Notes: a model not told the origin generated them from the letters alone. A stretch of DNA of 64,000 bases from Clostridiaceae bacterium (GCA_902363735.1 CABJBA010000001.1:558001-622000), one strand, 5' to 3'. Shown: positions 16,498-25,531, counted from the first letter of the stretch. Program-made: numbers and translations.

Positions 16498-17550
16498 CTA
16501 TCCGATTGCTGACAGCACGCCCATAAGAGGCAGCATGACAGAAAGAAGAATCAGCCCCACTGCGACAGCCAGCACAGCCACAATAGTTGGTTCAAACCGG
16601 CTGACCATATGCTCGATAGCTAAGTCTGCCTCTTCTTCATAGCTTTTGGAGATTTCCTCCATCACACGGTCCAGTCTGCCGCTTCTGGTTCCCACCTTGA
16701 TCATCTGGGCATAAAAACCTTTAAACAGACCGGTGTTTTTCATGGCACTGTAGTAATCCGCACCGGACTCCAGTTCCTCTGAGCAGCTTTTTATCTTCTC
16801 TTCCACTGTTTTATTTTCCACCAGTTCTCCTGCCAGCCCCATTCCCTTTTCAAGGGCAAGTCCGCTGTGTAAAGTCAGGGCCAATACGGAAGCAAATCGG
16901 CGGTTTGCCACTGCAAGAGCAATCCTGCTTCTCTTTTTGATCCACTGGGCCAGGCGCTGGGCAATGGGAAAACTTTTTCCCTTCCGGCTCAAAAACCAAA
17001 GAAAAGCAGATACTGCCATCAGAAGAGCTCCCAAAATCAAAGCAACTCCGCAGAACACTCCTCCCATCCTTGTTGCAGCAACAGAAACAGGAGACATCTC
17101 TGCCCCCAACTGCTCATAAACATTTTCAAATACAGGCATTACCCTGGCAAACAGTACGTACAAAACCACCAGAAGCATAAAAATCATCATAACAGGATAG
17201 GTGACTGCATTCTTTATGTTTTTCATAAGAACATGTTCTTTTTCATAATATTCTGACAAGGATTCCATGATTTCATCAAGGGTTCCTGTCTCTTCTCCCA
17301 GCTTTGCCATACTGACAACATAAGAAGGATACACTCCCGTCTGCTCCAGTACCTTTGAAAAAGGGACACCCAGTTCTGCTTCCTCTGCCATTTGCAGAAG
17401 AAACCTTTTTTCCTCTTCCCACGCTGAATCCTCCGCCATAACAGACAATCCCTCGTCAAGAGGGATTGCCGCATGAAGAAGAATCGAAATCTGGAGACAG
17501 AAAGCAGAAAGCTCCCTGGAAGAATATTGCTTCTTTCCTTCCATTGCCAT
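16498..17550 (-). CDS. pilC: PilC/GspF-type pilus assembly inner membrane protein
   Basis: A 350-residue type II secretion F-domain protein, the membrane platform on which the assembly ATPase acts. It has two T2SSF repeats: the first around LLHAAIPLDEGLSVMAED, the second around LTLHSGLALEKGMGLAGEL. Three long membrane helices lie near residues 115-140, 160-190 and 315-345. Start ATG 17550 follows AGGAGAACTGACTT. It is the first gene of the operon pilC, two membrane proteins, prepilin-like, membrane protein, pilT. The second cytoplasmic domain ends in the typical IKVGTRSGRLDRVMEEIS. Confidence 0.93.
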   Translation of the reverse strand: MAMEGKKQYSSRELSAFCLQISILLHAAIPLDEGLSVMAEDSAWEEEKRFLLQMAEEAELGVPFSKVLEQTGVYPSYVVSMAKLGEETGTLDEIMESLSEYYEKEHVLMKNIKNAVTYPVMMIFMLLVVLYVLFARVMPVFENVYEQLGAEMSPVSVAATRMGGVFCGVALILGALLMAVSAFLWFLSRKGKSFPIAQRLAQWIKKRSRIALAVANRRFASVLALTLHSGLALEKGMGLAGELVENKTVEEKIKSCSEELESGADYYSAMKNTGLFKGFYAQMIKVGTRSGRLDRVMEEISKSYEEEADLAIEHMVSRFEPTIVAVLAVAVGLILLSVMLPLMGVLSAIG

Positions 17551-17585
17551 AAGTCAGTTCTCCTTTTTCTTATAAAGTTCTTTTA

Positions 17586-18569
17586 TTAATAAGAGTATTT
17601 TGCCTGATAGTTAGAACTGTTGGTTATATATTCCTGAATGACCGGATCCTGCCCTCCTGTAGAGGCAAATGTCGGGTCCATGAGTTTCCAGTTGTAGCCG
17701 TCAAAGTAAATGATGTTATCCACCCAGCCCTGTCCTTCAATATATACATTTACCCAAGCGTGATAAATACTTCCTGTATATCCCACTACAAGCTTTGTGG
17801 GAATGTTCTGGGAACGGAGCATGGCTGTCATCACAGCGGCATAGTCAAAGCAGATTCCTTTTTTCTTTGACAGTACATCATCCACGTTAGGCAGATATCC
17901 TACCTGAACTGAATTGGCAAGGGCAGTATCATAGGTGAAGTTCTTTGTGACATAGTTATATACATTGGTTACAACGCCTACCGCATCTGCTGCAGAAGCC
18001 GAAACCTCTGCCCCTTTCTTAACCACTTCGCTTCCTGATGAGAAGTTTACATACTGGTTGGGGTAAAGGAATGGTTCAAATTCGTTTACAAGCGTCACAT
18101 TGATGTCATTGCTGGATTTTACAGCATACTGGTTTCCCTGTACCTGCTCCAGCACACGCACTGTATATGTTCCGTTCCCTTCTGTCAAAGGAAATACTTC
18201 GTAAGCCGATCTGACGTTGAGATCATAGTTATAGGTCTCTCCTCCGCTCTTTATGACCTGAACCTTAATTTTAGAAGATCCGCCGGTATAGCTTACCATC
18301 ACATATCCCTGGCTGGTATTAGAGGCATCCACTGTTACGGAATTATTGCTGTAGGTAACGGTGCCGGAGGCCTTGGGGGATCTTACATTGCTCCCTGCAG
18401 GCTTAGAGTAGAGGGGCACCGCCTCATCCTCAATCGTTACCACTGTTTTCCATTCAACGCTTTCACTTGGGGCATTTGCAGCCGGTGTACGGCCAATTGA
18501 TGCAAAGCCTCCCATTGAAAGCAGCGCTGCTGTAAAAACCGCGGCAAAAACTGCATTATCTTTTCTCAT
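17586..18569 (-). CDS. Secreted transglutaminase-like domain protein
   Basis: A 327-residue exported protein. Residues 1-31 are a signal peptide (AAVFTAALLSMGGFASIG). A beta-rich region of ~150 residues follows, then a transglutaminase-like (papain-fold) domain whose triad can be read: Cys in KKGICFDYAAVM, His in SIYHAWVNVY and Asp in KLMDPTFA. Such proteins act as extracellular peptidases or cross-linking enzymes; the substrate is unknown. Start ATG 18569 follows GAAGGAGGAAATCACC. It lies 35 nt before pilC in the same direction, so it may be read into the pilus operon, although rlmB is also just upstream. Confidence 0.87.
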   Translation of the reverse strand: MRKDNAVFAAVFTAALLSMGGFASIGRTPAANAPSESVEWKTVVTIEDEAVPLYSKPAGSNVRSPKASGTVTYSNNSVTVDASNTSQGYVMVSYTGGSSKIKVQVIKSGGETYNYDLNVRSAYEVFPLTEGNGTYTVRVLEQVQGNQYAVKSSNDINVTLVNEFEPFLYPNQYVNFSSGSEVVKKGAEVSASAADAVGVVTNVYNYVTKNFTYDTALANSVQVGYLPNVDDVLSKKKGICFDYAAVMTAMLRSQNIPTKLVVGYTGSIYHAWVNVYIEGQGWVDNIIYFDGYNWKLMDPTFASTGGQDPVIQEYITNSSNYQAKYSY

Positions 18570-18591
18570 GGTGATTTCCTCCTTCTTTATC

Positions 18592-19329
18592 TTATGCTAA
18601 ACGCTGTCTTACGATCTCATATGCCAGAACGCCTGCAGCTACAGAAGCATTGAGGGAGTCAATATCACCCTTCATGGGGATGGAAGCTACCATGTCGCAG
18701 GTTTCCTTCACAAGCCTTCCCGCTCCGCTTCCCTCGCTGCCGATGACCATGCCAATCGGCCCTTTCAAATTAAGTTTATACATCAGTTCTCCGCCCATAT
18801 CGGCACAGACAAACCACATTCCCTTTTCCTTTAATTCTTCCATGGTAGCTGTCAGATTGGTAACTTTGGCAACAGGTGTGTAATTCAGTGCTCCTGCGGA
18901 AGTTTTTGCAACTGTAGCCGTAAGCCCTACTGCACGGCGCTTTGGAATAACCACTCCATGAGCTCCTGCCAGATTGGCGGTACGGATAATGGCCCCTAAA
19001 TTGTGAGGATCTTCAATACCGTCAAGGAAAATCAGAAAGGGCTGTTCCCCTTTTTCTTCAGCAGCCTTTAACATATCCTCCACTTCTGCGTATTCATAAG
19101 CCGCTGCGTGGGCGATTACTCCTTGATGATGACCTTCCTCAGACATCTGATCCAGACGTTCCCGTTCCACAAAATTAATGATTGTATCCTTCTTTTTTGC
19201 CTCCCTGACAATGGACTGGATGGGACCGTCCTGGACCCCTTTCTGCACATACAGTTTATCAATGGTCTTTCCTGAACGAAATGCTTCCAGTACCGCATTT
19301 CTTCCTTCTATTGTAAATTCCTCTATCAT
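18592..19329 (-). CDS. rlmB: 23S rRNA (guanosine-2'-O-)-methyltransferase RlmB
   Basis: A 245-residue SpoU/TrmH-family (SPOUT) RNA 2'-O-methyltransferase; RlmB modifies G2251 of 23S rRNA. The N-terminal SpoU substrate-binding domain starts IEGRNAVLEAFRSG. The knotted methyltransferase domain has motif 1 LDGIEDPHNLGAIIRTANLAGAHG, motif 2 MVIGSEGSG and motif 3 IPMKGDIDSLNASVAAGVLAYE (each described here in part). Start ATG 19329 overlaps the mrnC stop as ATGA, so translation is coupled. The position after cysS-mrnC is the usual Firmicutes order. Confidence 0.94.
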   Translation of the reverse strand: MIEEFTIEGRNAVLEAFRSGKTIDKLYVQKGVQDGPIQSIVREAKKKDTIINFVERERLDQMSEEGHHQGVIAHAAAYEYAEVEDMLKAAEEKGEQPFLIFLDGIEDPHNLGAIIRTANLAGAHGVVIPKRRAVGLTATVAKTSAGALNYTPVAKVTNLTATMEELKEKGMWFVCADMGGELMYKLNLKGPIGMVIGSEGSGAGRLVKETCDMVASIPMKGDIDSLNASVAAGVLAYEIVRQRLA

Positions 19330-19769
19330 TCCAATTCTCCTATTTTCTCAAGTCCCTTGCCCACCAGTGTGGTCAGGCGGTTAACGCTGCCGTTCAAATA
19401 CAGGTATCCGCACAGAGCTTCAAAGCCGGTAGCAGTCCTGTAATCAACCATGGTGGCATGCTTTGCCGTGGTTGCAGATTTGGCATTTCGGCCCCTTTTG
19501 TAGACCGTCACCTCTTCTGGAGTCAGTTCCTCTTCCTCCAGAAGTTTCCGGACTATATCCGCCTGGGCCTTGGCATTTACCAGCATGGCACTTTTTTTAT
19601 GCATATGGTTAACCTGGGTGCTTCCATGGTTCATCACTTTGGTCCGTATAATCAATTCATAGACCGCATCTCCGATGTAAGCCAGAGCCAGCGGAGAATA
19701 GCTTTTTATATCTACTTCCTTAAGCCTTAAGGTATCCTTAAAAAAACCGGAAAACTCAGGCAGTGACAT
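19326..19769 (-). CDS. mrnC: Mini-ribonuclease III (MrnC)
   Basis: A 147-residue RNase III catalytic domain without the double-stranded RNA binding domain. In B. subtilis it matures 23S rRNA. The signature is ALAYIGDAVYELIIR, and a second conserved block is GRNAKSATTAKHATMVDYRTATGFEALCGYL. Start ATG 19769 overlaps the cysS stop codon as TAATG; a more upstream ATG (19784) inside cysS is less likely. It sits between cysS and rlmB, the standard operon. Confidence 0.93.
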   Translation of the reverse strand: MSLPEFSGFFKDTLRLKEVDIKSYSPLALAYIGDAVYELIIRTKVMNHGSTQVNHMHKKSAMLVNAKAQADIVRKLLEEEELTPEEVTVYKRGRNAKSATTAKHATMVDYRTATGFEALCGYLYLNGSVNRLTTLVGKGLEKIGELE

Positions 19770-21172
19770 TATGCTCTCTTCCATTTCACACCTTCCCTGG
19801 TGTCTTCCAAAACAATTCCTTTCTCTAAAAGCTTTCCCCGTATTTCATCAGCAAGGGCAAAGTTCTTATCTTTTCTGGCCTGCTGCCTGGCTTCAATCAT
19901 AGTCTCGATTTCCTCATCCAGAATCTCTTCCTTCTTTTCTGTAAGAATACCGAGAACTCCGCAAAGCCTTTCCAGGGTCTCTCTTAAATAAACCACATAT
20001 TCCCTGGAGCTTTCTTCATTGGTGGTGGAATTGCTCAGTTTTACCAGTTCGAAAATGGCAGAAATCGCATCCGCCGTATTAAAATCGTCATCCATGGCAG
20101 ATTCGTATTTGGAAACCAGCTCCTCAGCTGTTTCCCTGCTCTCACTTTCACTGAACTGATCTGATTTTACAGAAGCCTCCAGGCTTCTTAATTTATCAAA
20201 CGCGTTTAAAATTCTTTCCAGACCATTTTTTGAAGATTCCATTAAATCAGCACTGAAGTTCAGAGGACTTCTGTAATGAGCACTCAGCATGAAAAATCTC
20301 AGAATCTGAAGGTCATACTTTTCGCCGATCTCTCTTACTGTAAAGAAATTGCCCAGAGATTTGGACATCTTTTTATTATCAATGTTTAAAAATCCATTGT
20401 GCATCCAATATTTTGCAAAAGATTTGCCGTTGGCAGCCTCGCTTTGGGCGATCTCATTCTCATGATGAGGGAAAATAAGGTCCTCACCGCCTGCATGGAT
20501 ATCAATCTGCTCTCCAAGATATTTCTTTGACATAACAGAGCATTCAATATGCCAGCCCGGTCTTCCTTCGCACCAGGGAGACTCCCAATAAGGCTCTCCC
20601 TCCTTTTTAGGTTTCCAGAGGACAAAGTCTGCAGGATCTTCCTTCCCATCCTCTCCGGTCACTTTAATCTCACGAAAACCGGACTGTAAATCCTCCAGGT
20701 TCTTATGTGACAGTTTTCCATACTCCTTAAAGGATTTCGTGCGGAAATACACAGTCCCATCCTTGGCAGCATAGGCATGACCAGCTCTGATCAGTTCCTG
20801 AATCATAATCAGCATGCCATCTATCTCTTCTGTAGCCAGAGGAGTGCTGGTAGCCGGTTTTACATTCAGGCTTTCCATATCTCTTTTGCACTCTTCAATA
20901 TAACGCCTGGAAATAATTTCAGCCCCGACGCCTTCTTCCATTGCTTTTTTTATGATCTTATCATCTATATCGGTAAAATTAGAAACAAAATTAACCTCAA
21001 AACCCCTATATTCAAAATACCTTCTTACCGTATCAAACACGATAATAGGCCTGGCGTTTCCAATGTGAATATAATTGTATACAGTCGGTCCGCAGACATA
21101 CATCTTCACCTTCCCAGGTTCCAGGGAGATGAAGTCCTCCTTTTGTCTGGATAATGTATTAAAAATTTTCAT
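19769..21172 (-). CDS. cysS: Cysteinyl-tRNA synthetase
   Basis: A class I synthetase of 467 residues that charges tRNA-Cys. The zinc-linked first Cys and HIGH signature are in [18 protein letters not shown]; further zinc ligands are in WHIECS and HHENE; the KMSKS loop is [11 protein letters not shown]. Start ATG 21172 follows AAAGGAGACGTT. Immediately upstream lie two tandem copies of the 52-bp repeat, the last ending at the ribosome binding site. No T-box is visible, although cysS is often T-box controlled in Firmicutes. It heads cysS-mrnC-rlmB. Confidence 0.96.
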   Translation of the reverse strand: MKIFNTLSRQKEDFISLEPGKVKMYVCGPTVYNYIHIGNARPIIVFDTVRRYFEYRGFEVNFVSNFTDIDDKIIKKAMEEGVGAEIISRRYIEECKRDMESLNVKPATSTPLATEEIDGMLIMIQELIRAGHAYAAKDGTVYFRTKSFKEYGKLSHKNLEDLQSGFREIKVTGEDGKEDPADFVLWKPKKEGEPYWESPWCEGRPGWHIECSVMSKKYLGEQIDIHAGGEDLIFPHHENEIAQSEAANGKSFAKYWMHNGFLNIDNKKMSKSLGNFFTVREIGEKYDLQILRFFMLSAHYRSPLNFSADLMESSKNGLERILNAFDKLRSLEASVKSDQFSESESRETAEELVSKYESAMDDDFNTADAISAIFELVKLSNSTTNEESSREYVVYLRETLERLCGVLGILTEKKEEILDEEIETMIEARQQARKDKNFALADEIRGKLLEKGIVLEDTREGVKWKRA

Positions 21173-21186
21173 AACGTCTCCTTTCT

Positions 21187-21277
21187 TTATTATTGCCCAA
21201 GCTTTCTGGGCATAATGGTATACCTGTAGGGTGTTTCTTTATTATTGCCCAAGTATTCTGGGCATAATGGTATACCC
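21187..21277. repeat. Tandem 52-bp intergenic repeat, two units, upstream of cysS
   Basis: Two units with period 52 (GCCC stems start at 21195 and 21247), the second truncated. In the cysS mRNA sense each unit holds GGGTATACCATTAT, then a stem GCCCA-N7-TGGGC, then AATAATAAAGAAA. The palindrome GGTATACC is present in both. The array fills the gap between the ispF stop and the cysS ribosome binding site. Confidence 0.9.
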
Positions 21278-21290
21278 TTTCAGCCATTCT

Positions 21291-21830
21291 CTATCTTCCG
21301 CAGCCGCCGCAGCCTCCGCAGCCGGACGACATAATTTTATCATCATAGCAGTAATCCTTTACTGAGGTGAGCAGAGTAATTGCCTGGGAAGAAATCCCTT
21401 CTCCTTTTCCGGTAAAGCCCAGCCCCTCTTCTGTTGTAGCTTTTACATTCACCTTATCCTCAGGCAGATTTAAAGCATCTGCAATATTCTTCACCATATC
21501 AGGACGGTAGGGTAAAAGCTTGGGGTTCTGTGCGATAACCGTTGCATCGATATTCTCGATCACATAGCCGCTGTCCTCTAAAAGTACACCTACCTGTTTT
21601 AAAAGTTCAATGCTGGATACTCCTTTATATTGGGGGTCTGAGTCAGGAAAATGTTTTCCAATGTCGCCCAATGCCGCAGCCCCCAAGAGAGCGTCCATAA
21701 TAGCATGAACCAGCACATCGGCATCAGAATGACCTAAAAGTCCTTTTTCATACGGAATTGTTACGCCTCCCAGGATCAAATCCCTTCCTTCAACCAATTT
21801 ATGCACATCGTATCCCTGTCCAATTCTCAT
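21291..21830 (-). CDS. ispF: 2-C-methyl-D-erythritol 2,4-cyclodiphosphate synthase with Cys/Gly-rich tail
   Basis: A 179-residue enzyme of the MEP isoprenoid pathway that forms the cyclodiphosphate. The metal ligands are in GYDVHKL (Asp8, His10) and the conserved [19 protein letters not shown]; the CTP/substrate loop includes [11 protein letters not shown], and the end of the core is [16 protein letters not shown]. IspF is usually ~155-165 aa. Here the core ends near residue 160 and is followed by [21 protein letters not shown], an unusual Cys-Gly tail. Start ATG 21830 follows GAAAGGAAAGATC. Repeat arrays lie on both sides. Confidence 0.93.
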   Translation of the reverse strand: MRIGQGYDVHKLVEGRDLILGGVTIPYEKGLLGHSDADVLVHAIMDALLGAAALGDIGKHFPDSDPQYKGVSSIELLKQVGVLLEDSGYVIENIDATVIAQNPKLLPYRPDMVKNIADALNLPEDKVNVKATTEEGLGFTGKGEGISSQAITLLTSVKDYCYDDKIMSSGCGGCGGCGR

Positions 21831-21845
21831 GATCTTTCCTTTCTA

Positions 21846-22052
21846 TTAAAAATGCCCACGTTCTCTGGGCATAATGGTATACCCGCAGGGTGTTTCTATT
21901 AAAGCTGCCCACGTTCTCTGGGCATAATGGTATACCCGCAGGGTGTTTCTATTAAAGCTGCCCACGTTCTTTGGGCATAATGGTATACCCCCAGGGTGTT
22001 TCTATTAAAAATGCCCATGTTCTCTGGCCATAATGGTATACCCCCAGGGTGC
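21846..22052. repeat. Tandem 53-bp intergenic repeat, four units, upstream of ispF
   Basis: Four units with exact period 53 (GCCC stems start at 21854, 21907, 21960 and 22013). In the ispF mRNA sense each unit reads CACCCTGCGGGTATACCATTAT, then GCCCA-N7-TGGGC, then ATTAATAG-like. The two distal units have CTGGGGG in place of CTGCGGG, and one stem base differs (GGCC). It runs from the dgk stop to the ispF ribosome binding site. Confidence 0.92.
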
Positions 22053-22058
22053 TCCTTC

Positions 22059-22985
22059 TTATACAATCATATGCAGTCTTTTTCCAATGCACCGAAGCTG
22101 CACATCGCTCTGGGAAAAACAGCTTTCTCCATCCACATGGACTGCCATAGGCTGTTCCATATGAATCACCGCTTCCCGGCAGGTATAAAATCTGGCTCCT
22201 TTATTCAACATTTTTCTTCCTAAAAGAGCACTTAATAACACCTGGATTAAGTTTCCTTTTTTTCTTGTGTTCATAATGCAGATAGATAACTGTCCATCCT
22301 CACTGTCTGCATCAGGAGCAAATTTAAAGCCTCCGCCCTCATATGGATGGATATGGGCAGATATAAAATAAGCATGGTTAAATTCCACCTTGCGGACACC
22401 ATTTAATAGAATATAGCCCTTAGATGGCTTCGCCTTTATTAGCTGTATCACTCCCGCAAAAAGATAAGTAAATCTTCCTCCGGGAAGTCTTAAAAACCGC
22501 CTTCTGGCCTTAAAATCAAGAAGACGGTGACAGACAGCCCCATCCAATCCGATTCCTGCACTGACAGCAAAACGGCGGTGGAACACCTCGCCTTCCCCGT
22601 AGGTAAGAACTCCGTAATCCATAATTTTATAATGCTCCGGATGCAAAATTTTCTTTAAACATTTGACCGGATTCTTAGGAAGCCTTAAACTCCTTGCCAG
22701 ATCATTGCCTGAGCCTGCAGGAACGTATCCCAATGTAACAGAGCCGCAGAAGCAAAGCCCATCTAAAACCTCATTGACCGTTCCGTCTCCGCCTACTGCA
22801 ACAATGACCGTGGATTCCCTGCACCCTTCTGTCAGAGCCTTGGCAAATCCCTTTGCATCTCCCGGTTTTTCCGTCAGAAACACCTGATAATCTACACCAT
22901 ACGTTCTGAGAGTTTCTTCCAGCTTCTTCCAAATTCCTTCTCCCCGCCCGCGGCGCGAATTGGGGTTTACAATAAAATAGTACAT
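22059..22985 (-). CDS. Diacylglycerol kinase family lipid kinase (DgkB/YegS-like)
   Basis: A 308-residue soluble lipid kinase. The DAGK catalytic domain shows FIVNPNSRRGRG at the N-terminus, the ATP-binding loop VAVGGDGTVNEVLDGL and GSGNDLARSL. The C-terminal half has the conserved GGGFKFAPDADSEDGQL block. In Firmicutes DgkB recycles diacylglycerol from lipoteichoic acid synthesis, but other lipid substrates are possible. Start ATG 22985 follows AAGCGGAGGGATTCC. Its stop is directly followed by the four-unit repeat array and ispF. A TGTTATACT upstream (around 23015-23020) may be an extended -10. Confidence 0.92.
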   Translation of the reverse strand: MYYFIVNPNSRRGRGEGIWKKLEETLRTYGVDYQVFLTEKPGDAKGFAKALTEGCRESTVIVAVGGDGTVNEVLDGLCFCGSVTLGYVPAGSGNDLARSLRLPKNPVKCLKKILHPEHYKIMDYGVLTYGEGEVFHRRFAVSAGIGLDGAVCHRLLDFKARRRFLRLPGGRFTYLFAGVIQLIKAKPSKGYILLNGVRKVEFNHAYFISAHIHPYEGGGFKFAPDADSEDGQLSICIMNTRKKGNLIQVLLSALLGRKMLNKGARFYTCREAVIHMEQPMAVHVDGESCFSQSDVQLRCIGKRLHMIV

Positions 22986-23080
22986 GGAATCCCTCCGCTT
23001 TTTACTATTTGCTAGTATAACATAAAAGACAAAAAATGAATATAAAAATTATGGAAAAAAGCTTTAAACCCCTGTTAACG

Positions 23081-23127
23081 AAAAAAATTCCTCTGTCCGG
23101 GCCCATTTTAACAGTCCGTCCAGAGGA
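23081..23127 (-). terminator. Intrinsic terminator after the GntR gene
   Basis: On the minus strand TCCTCTGGACGG pairs with CCGGACAGAGGA (one mismatch) around a ~15-nt loop, followed by ATTTTTTT. It closes the sugar transporter operon. Confidence 0.85.
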
Positions 23128-23159
23128 TTTTCCAAGAATGCCTCTATATTACATGGCTT

Positions 23160-23795
23160 TTATAATATTTCTTTTTTAAAGGCTTCCACATCTTCTCCCA
23201 ATATAGTCTTCGCACTTTCCAAATCGCCGTCTTCCAGTGCTTTTACAATGCGAACATGATTGCTTCCATCAGTAACCCTGCTTTCATTCCAGAGTTTTGT
23301 AAAATACTGGTTGGAAATTCTGGTACAGATATTCATGGCGTCTGCCAGCGATTTCTGTATATAGCTATTGTTACAGTAGCTGCACAAGGTTCTGTGAAAA
23401 AGGTTATTGGCTTCCCAGTGCAGCTTTGAATCCATGGTATGGGCAATCCGTTCAACCTCTTCATTCTGCCGTTTCAACTGAAGTATCTGTTCCTTTGTAA
23501 GGTGGAAGAAACATCGTTCCAGGGCACCCAGCTCAATCATTTTCCTGTAATCTATAATCTCCACAATCTGCCCCGGTAAGATCGGAGTAATCTGGTATCC
23601 GAATCTGGGGATGTTATTGAGAACATTTTCGCTGCAAAGCTGCACCAGAGCTTCCCTTACCGGAGTCTTGCTGACTCCGTATTTTTCTACTAACGTTCTC
23701 TCGTTAACAATGGCATTCGCCTCATAAACTCCATCTAAAATATCTTTCATGATATTTTCATACACCTGATCTTTTATTGATTGCCCCTGCATCAT
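23160..23795 (-). CDS. GntR-family transcriptional regulator (FadR/FCD subfamily)
   Basis: A 211-residue DNA-binding regulator. The N-terminal winged helix shows GVYEANAIVNERTLVEKYG and VSKTPVREALVQL, the classic GntR pattern. The C-terminal all-helical FCD domain includes IDYRKMIELGALE and LHWEANNLFHRTLCSYCNN, with Asp/His residues that often bind a metal and a small carboxylate. Start is ATG 23795 after AAAGGAATAAGTG; a GTG at 23798 is adjacent. It is the last gene of the operon with the URO-D protein and ABC transporter and probably controls it in response to the imported ligand or a metabolite. Confidence 0.9.
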   Translation of the reverse strand: MMQGQSIKDQVYENIMKDILDGVYEANAIVNERTLVEKYGVSKTPVREALVQLCSENVLNNIPRFGYQITPILPGQIVEIIDYRKMIELGALERCFFHLTKEQILQLKRQNEEVERIAHTMDSKLHWEANNLFHRTLCSYCNNSYIQKSLADAMNICTRISNQYFTKLWNESRVTDGSNHVRIVKALEDGDLESAKTILGEDVEAFKKEIL

Positions 23796-23813
23796 CACTT
23801 ATTCCTTTCATCC

Positions 23814-24653
23814 TCAGCCTTTTACAGCACCTTCCATCATCCCATCCTTTTGAAAGGTCTGCAATACTATATATAACACAATGATAGGTAAAATAACAAG
23901 TGTTGTTCCTGCAAGAATGACAGGCCAGGGCGTAGACAGACCTTCACTGACAGGAAGCAGGGAAATGGTAACCATCAAAGTATACTTGGCCTGCTTTCTC
24001 AAATACAGCAAAGGCCAGAAAAAATCGTTCCATCTGGCAATAAGGGTTACAGCAGCCCAGGAAGCCAGAGCCGGTTTTATAGTTGGCAGAATAACCCTTA
24101 AAAAGATGCCGAAATCCTTGCAGCCGTCTATTTTGGCAGCTTCAATCAGTTCGTCAGGCACATCGCTGATATACTGGTTCATGTAAAAAATCCCCACCGC
24201 CGTGGCAATACGCGGAATCACTAAAGACCAGAGGCTGTTGATTAAATTTAACTTCTTCATAATGATAAACAAAGGAACTGCCCCTACCTCCGGAGGCACC
24301 AGCATAGTCCCTATGACAAAGTAAAACAGAAAATTTCTTCCCGGAAATTTGTATTTTGCAAATGCAAAACCTGCCAGAGAACAAAAGAACAAAGAAGTCA
24401 GAGTTCCCACAACAGTGGTAAATATGCTGTTAAAAAAGTTGGACGCCACTGGTATCATAGAAAAAAGTCTGTTAAAGTTATCAAAAGTCGGATCAGAAAC
24501 CCAGATAGAACTGAATCCGCTTATGCTTTCCGAAGCCGGCTTAACAGAAATCAGGCACATCCACAAAACAGGAAACAGACAAATCAGGGAAATAACAGTC
24601 AATATTCCGCTGACTGCAAAGGACAGCATTTTTTTCTTATTCTTATAGCCCAT
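23814..24653 (-). CDS. Carbohydrate ABC transporter permease (MalG type)
   Basis: A 279-residue inner membrane permease of CUT1-type sugar importers, with about six membrane helices. The EAA loop that contacts the ATPase reads ELIEAAKIDGCKDFGIFLRVILP. Start ATG 24653 follows GGGGAGAAT. It follows the MalF-type permease by 11 nt. No ATP-binding subunit is in the operon, as is usual for CUT1 systems, which share an MsmX-type ATPase encoded elsewhere. Confidence 0.93.
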   Translation of the reverse strand: MGYKNKKKMLSFAVSGILTVISLICLFPVLWMCLISVKPASESISGFSSIWVSDPTFDNFNRLFSMIPVASNFFNSIFTTVVGTLTSLFFCSLAGFAFAKYKFPGRNFLFYFVIGTMLVPPEVGAVPLFIIMKKLNLINSLWSLVIPRIATAVGIFYMNQYISDVPDELIEAAKIDGCKDFGIFLRVILPTIKPALASWAAVTLIARWNDFFWPLLYLRKQAKYTLMVTISLLPVSEGLSTPWPVILAGTTLVILPIIVLYIVLQTFQKDGMMEGAVKG

Positions 24654-24664
24654 ATTCTCCCCTC

Positions 24665-25531
24665 CTATTCTTCCTGTTTTTTTCTGACAATCATCTGTAT
24701 CACTGATAAAACTGCCAGTATAAAAATCAAAATCACGCCAATGGCGGAAGCATAGCCCATATTAAAAATATTAAATCCCGATTCATACATGTACTGGAAC
24801 AGGGAGGTATTAGAGGTTCCCGGTCCAGGCAGAATATAGGATTCATTAAACAGCTTCCAGCTGTCTACTGTAAGGGTAATGGAACAAAAAAACAAAATAT
24901 TTCCCAGAGATGGCAATGTAATATAAAAAAACTGTTTCCGGGTATTGGCTCCGTCCACGGTGGCAGCCTCATAGTAATCTTTGGATATACTCAGTATACC
25001 GGATAACACAATCATCGTAAACCAGGGAGTATTCCTCCATACATTAAGTAAAATAACCGGTATTTTAGAATACCGGGTGCTGGTCAGCCACGGAACTTTT
25101 CCCAGACCAAGAGAAGTGAGCAGTTCGTTAAACAATCCGGCATTTTCATCAAAAAGCATCCGGAAAATCAGACCCATTGCAATAGCAGCACAAATATTAG
25201 GCAGAAACGTGATAGTACGGAATACTGCCCTACCTTTTAAACGCCTGGAATTCAACAGACTTGCAATGAATACGGAAAGTACCAGGATGAATACAAGACC
25301 TGTAATCCAGTATACCACCGTATTTCCCAGGGCATCCCAGAACATATTGTCGATCAGCAGCTTTTTATAATTTCCAAATCCTGCAAATTCCGGAGTTCCA
25401 ATCCCTTTCCAGTTAGTAAGGCTGATATAAAAGGTCCAGACAATAGGTATGAGCTGGAACACAAGAAACAATATAAAAAACGGCAGTATGAACAGATAGG
25501 GAGCTTTGTATTTATTCCACGTCTTAAGCAT
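24665..25531 (-). CDS. Sugar ABC transporter permease (MalF type)
   Basis: A 288-residue permease partner of the MalG-type protein, with about six membrane helices. The EAA loop is DYYEAATVDGANTRKQFFYITLP. Start ATG 25531 (MLKTWNKYKAPYLF) follows GTGAGGAGAAATCAT; an upstream in-frame codon at 25546 overlaps the ribosome binding site and is rejected. A strong stem-loop separates it from the binding-protein gene. Confidence 0.93.
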   Translation of the reverse strand: MLKTWNKYKAPYLFILPFFILFLVFQLIPIVWTFYISLTNWKGIGTPEFAGFGNYKKLLIDNMFWDALGNTVVYWITGLVFILVLSVFIASLLNSRRLKGRAVFRTITFLPNICAAIAMGLIFRMLFDENAGLFNELLTSLGLGKVPWLTSTRYSKIPVILLNVWRNTPWFTMIVLSGILSISKDYYEAATVDGANTRKQFFYITLPSLGNILFFCSITLTVDSWKLFNESYILPGPGTSNTSLFQYMYESGFNIFNMGYASAIGVILIFILAVLSVIQMIVRKKQEE

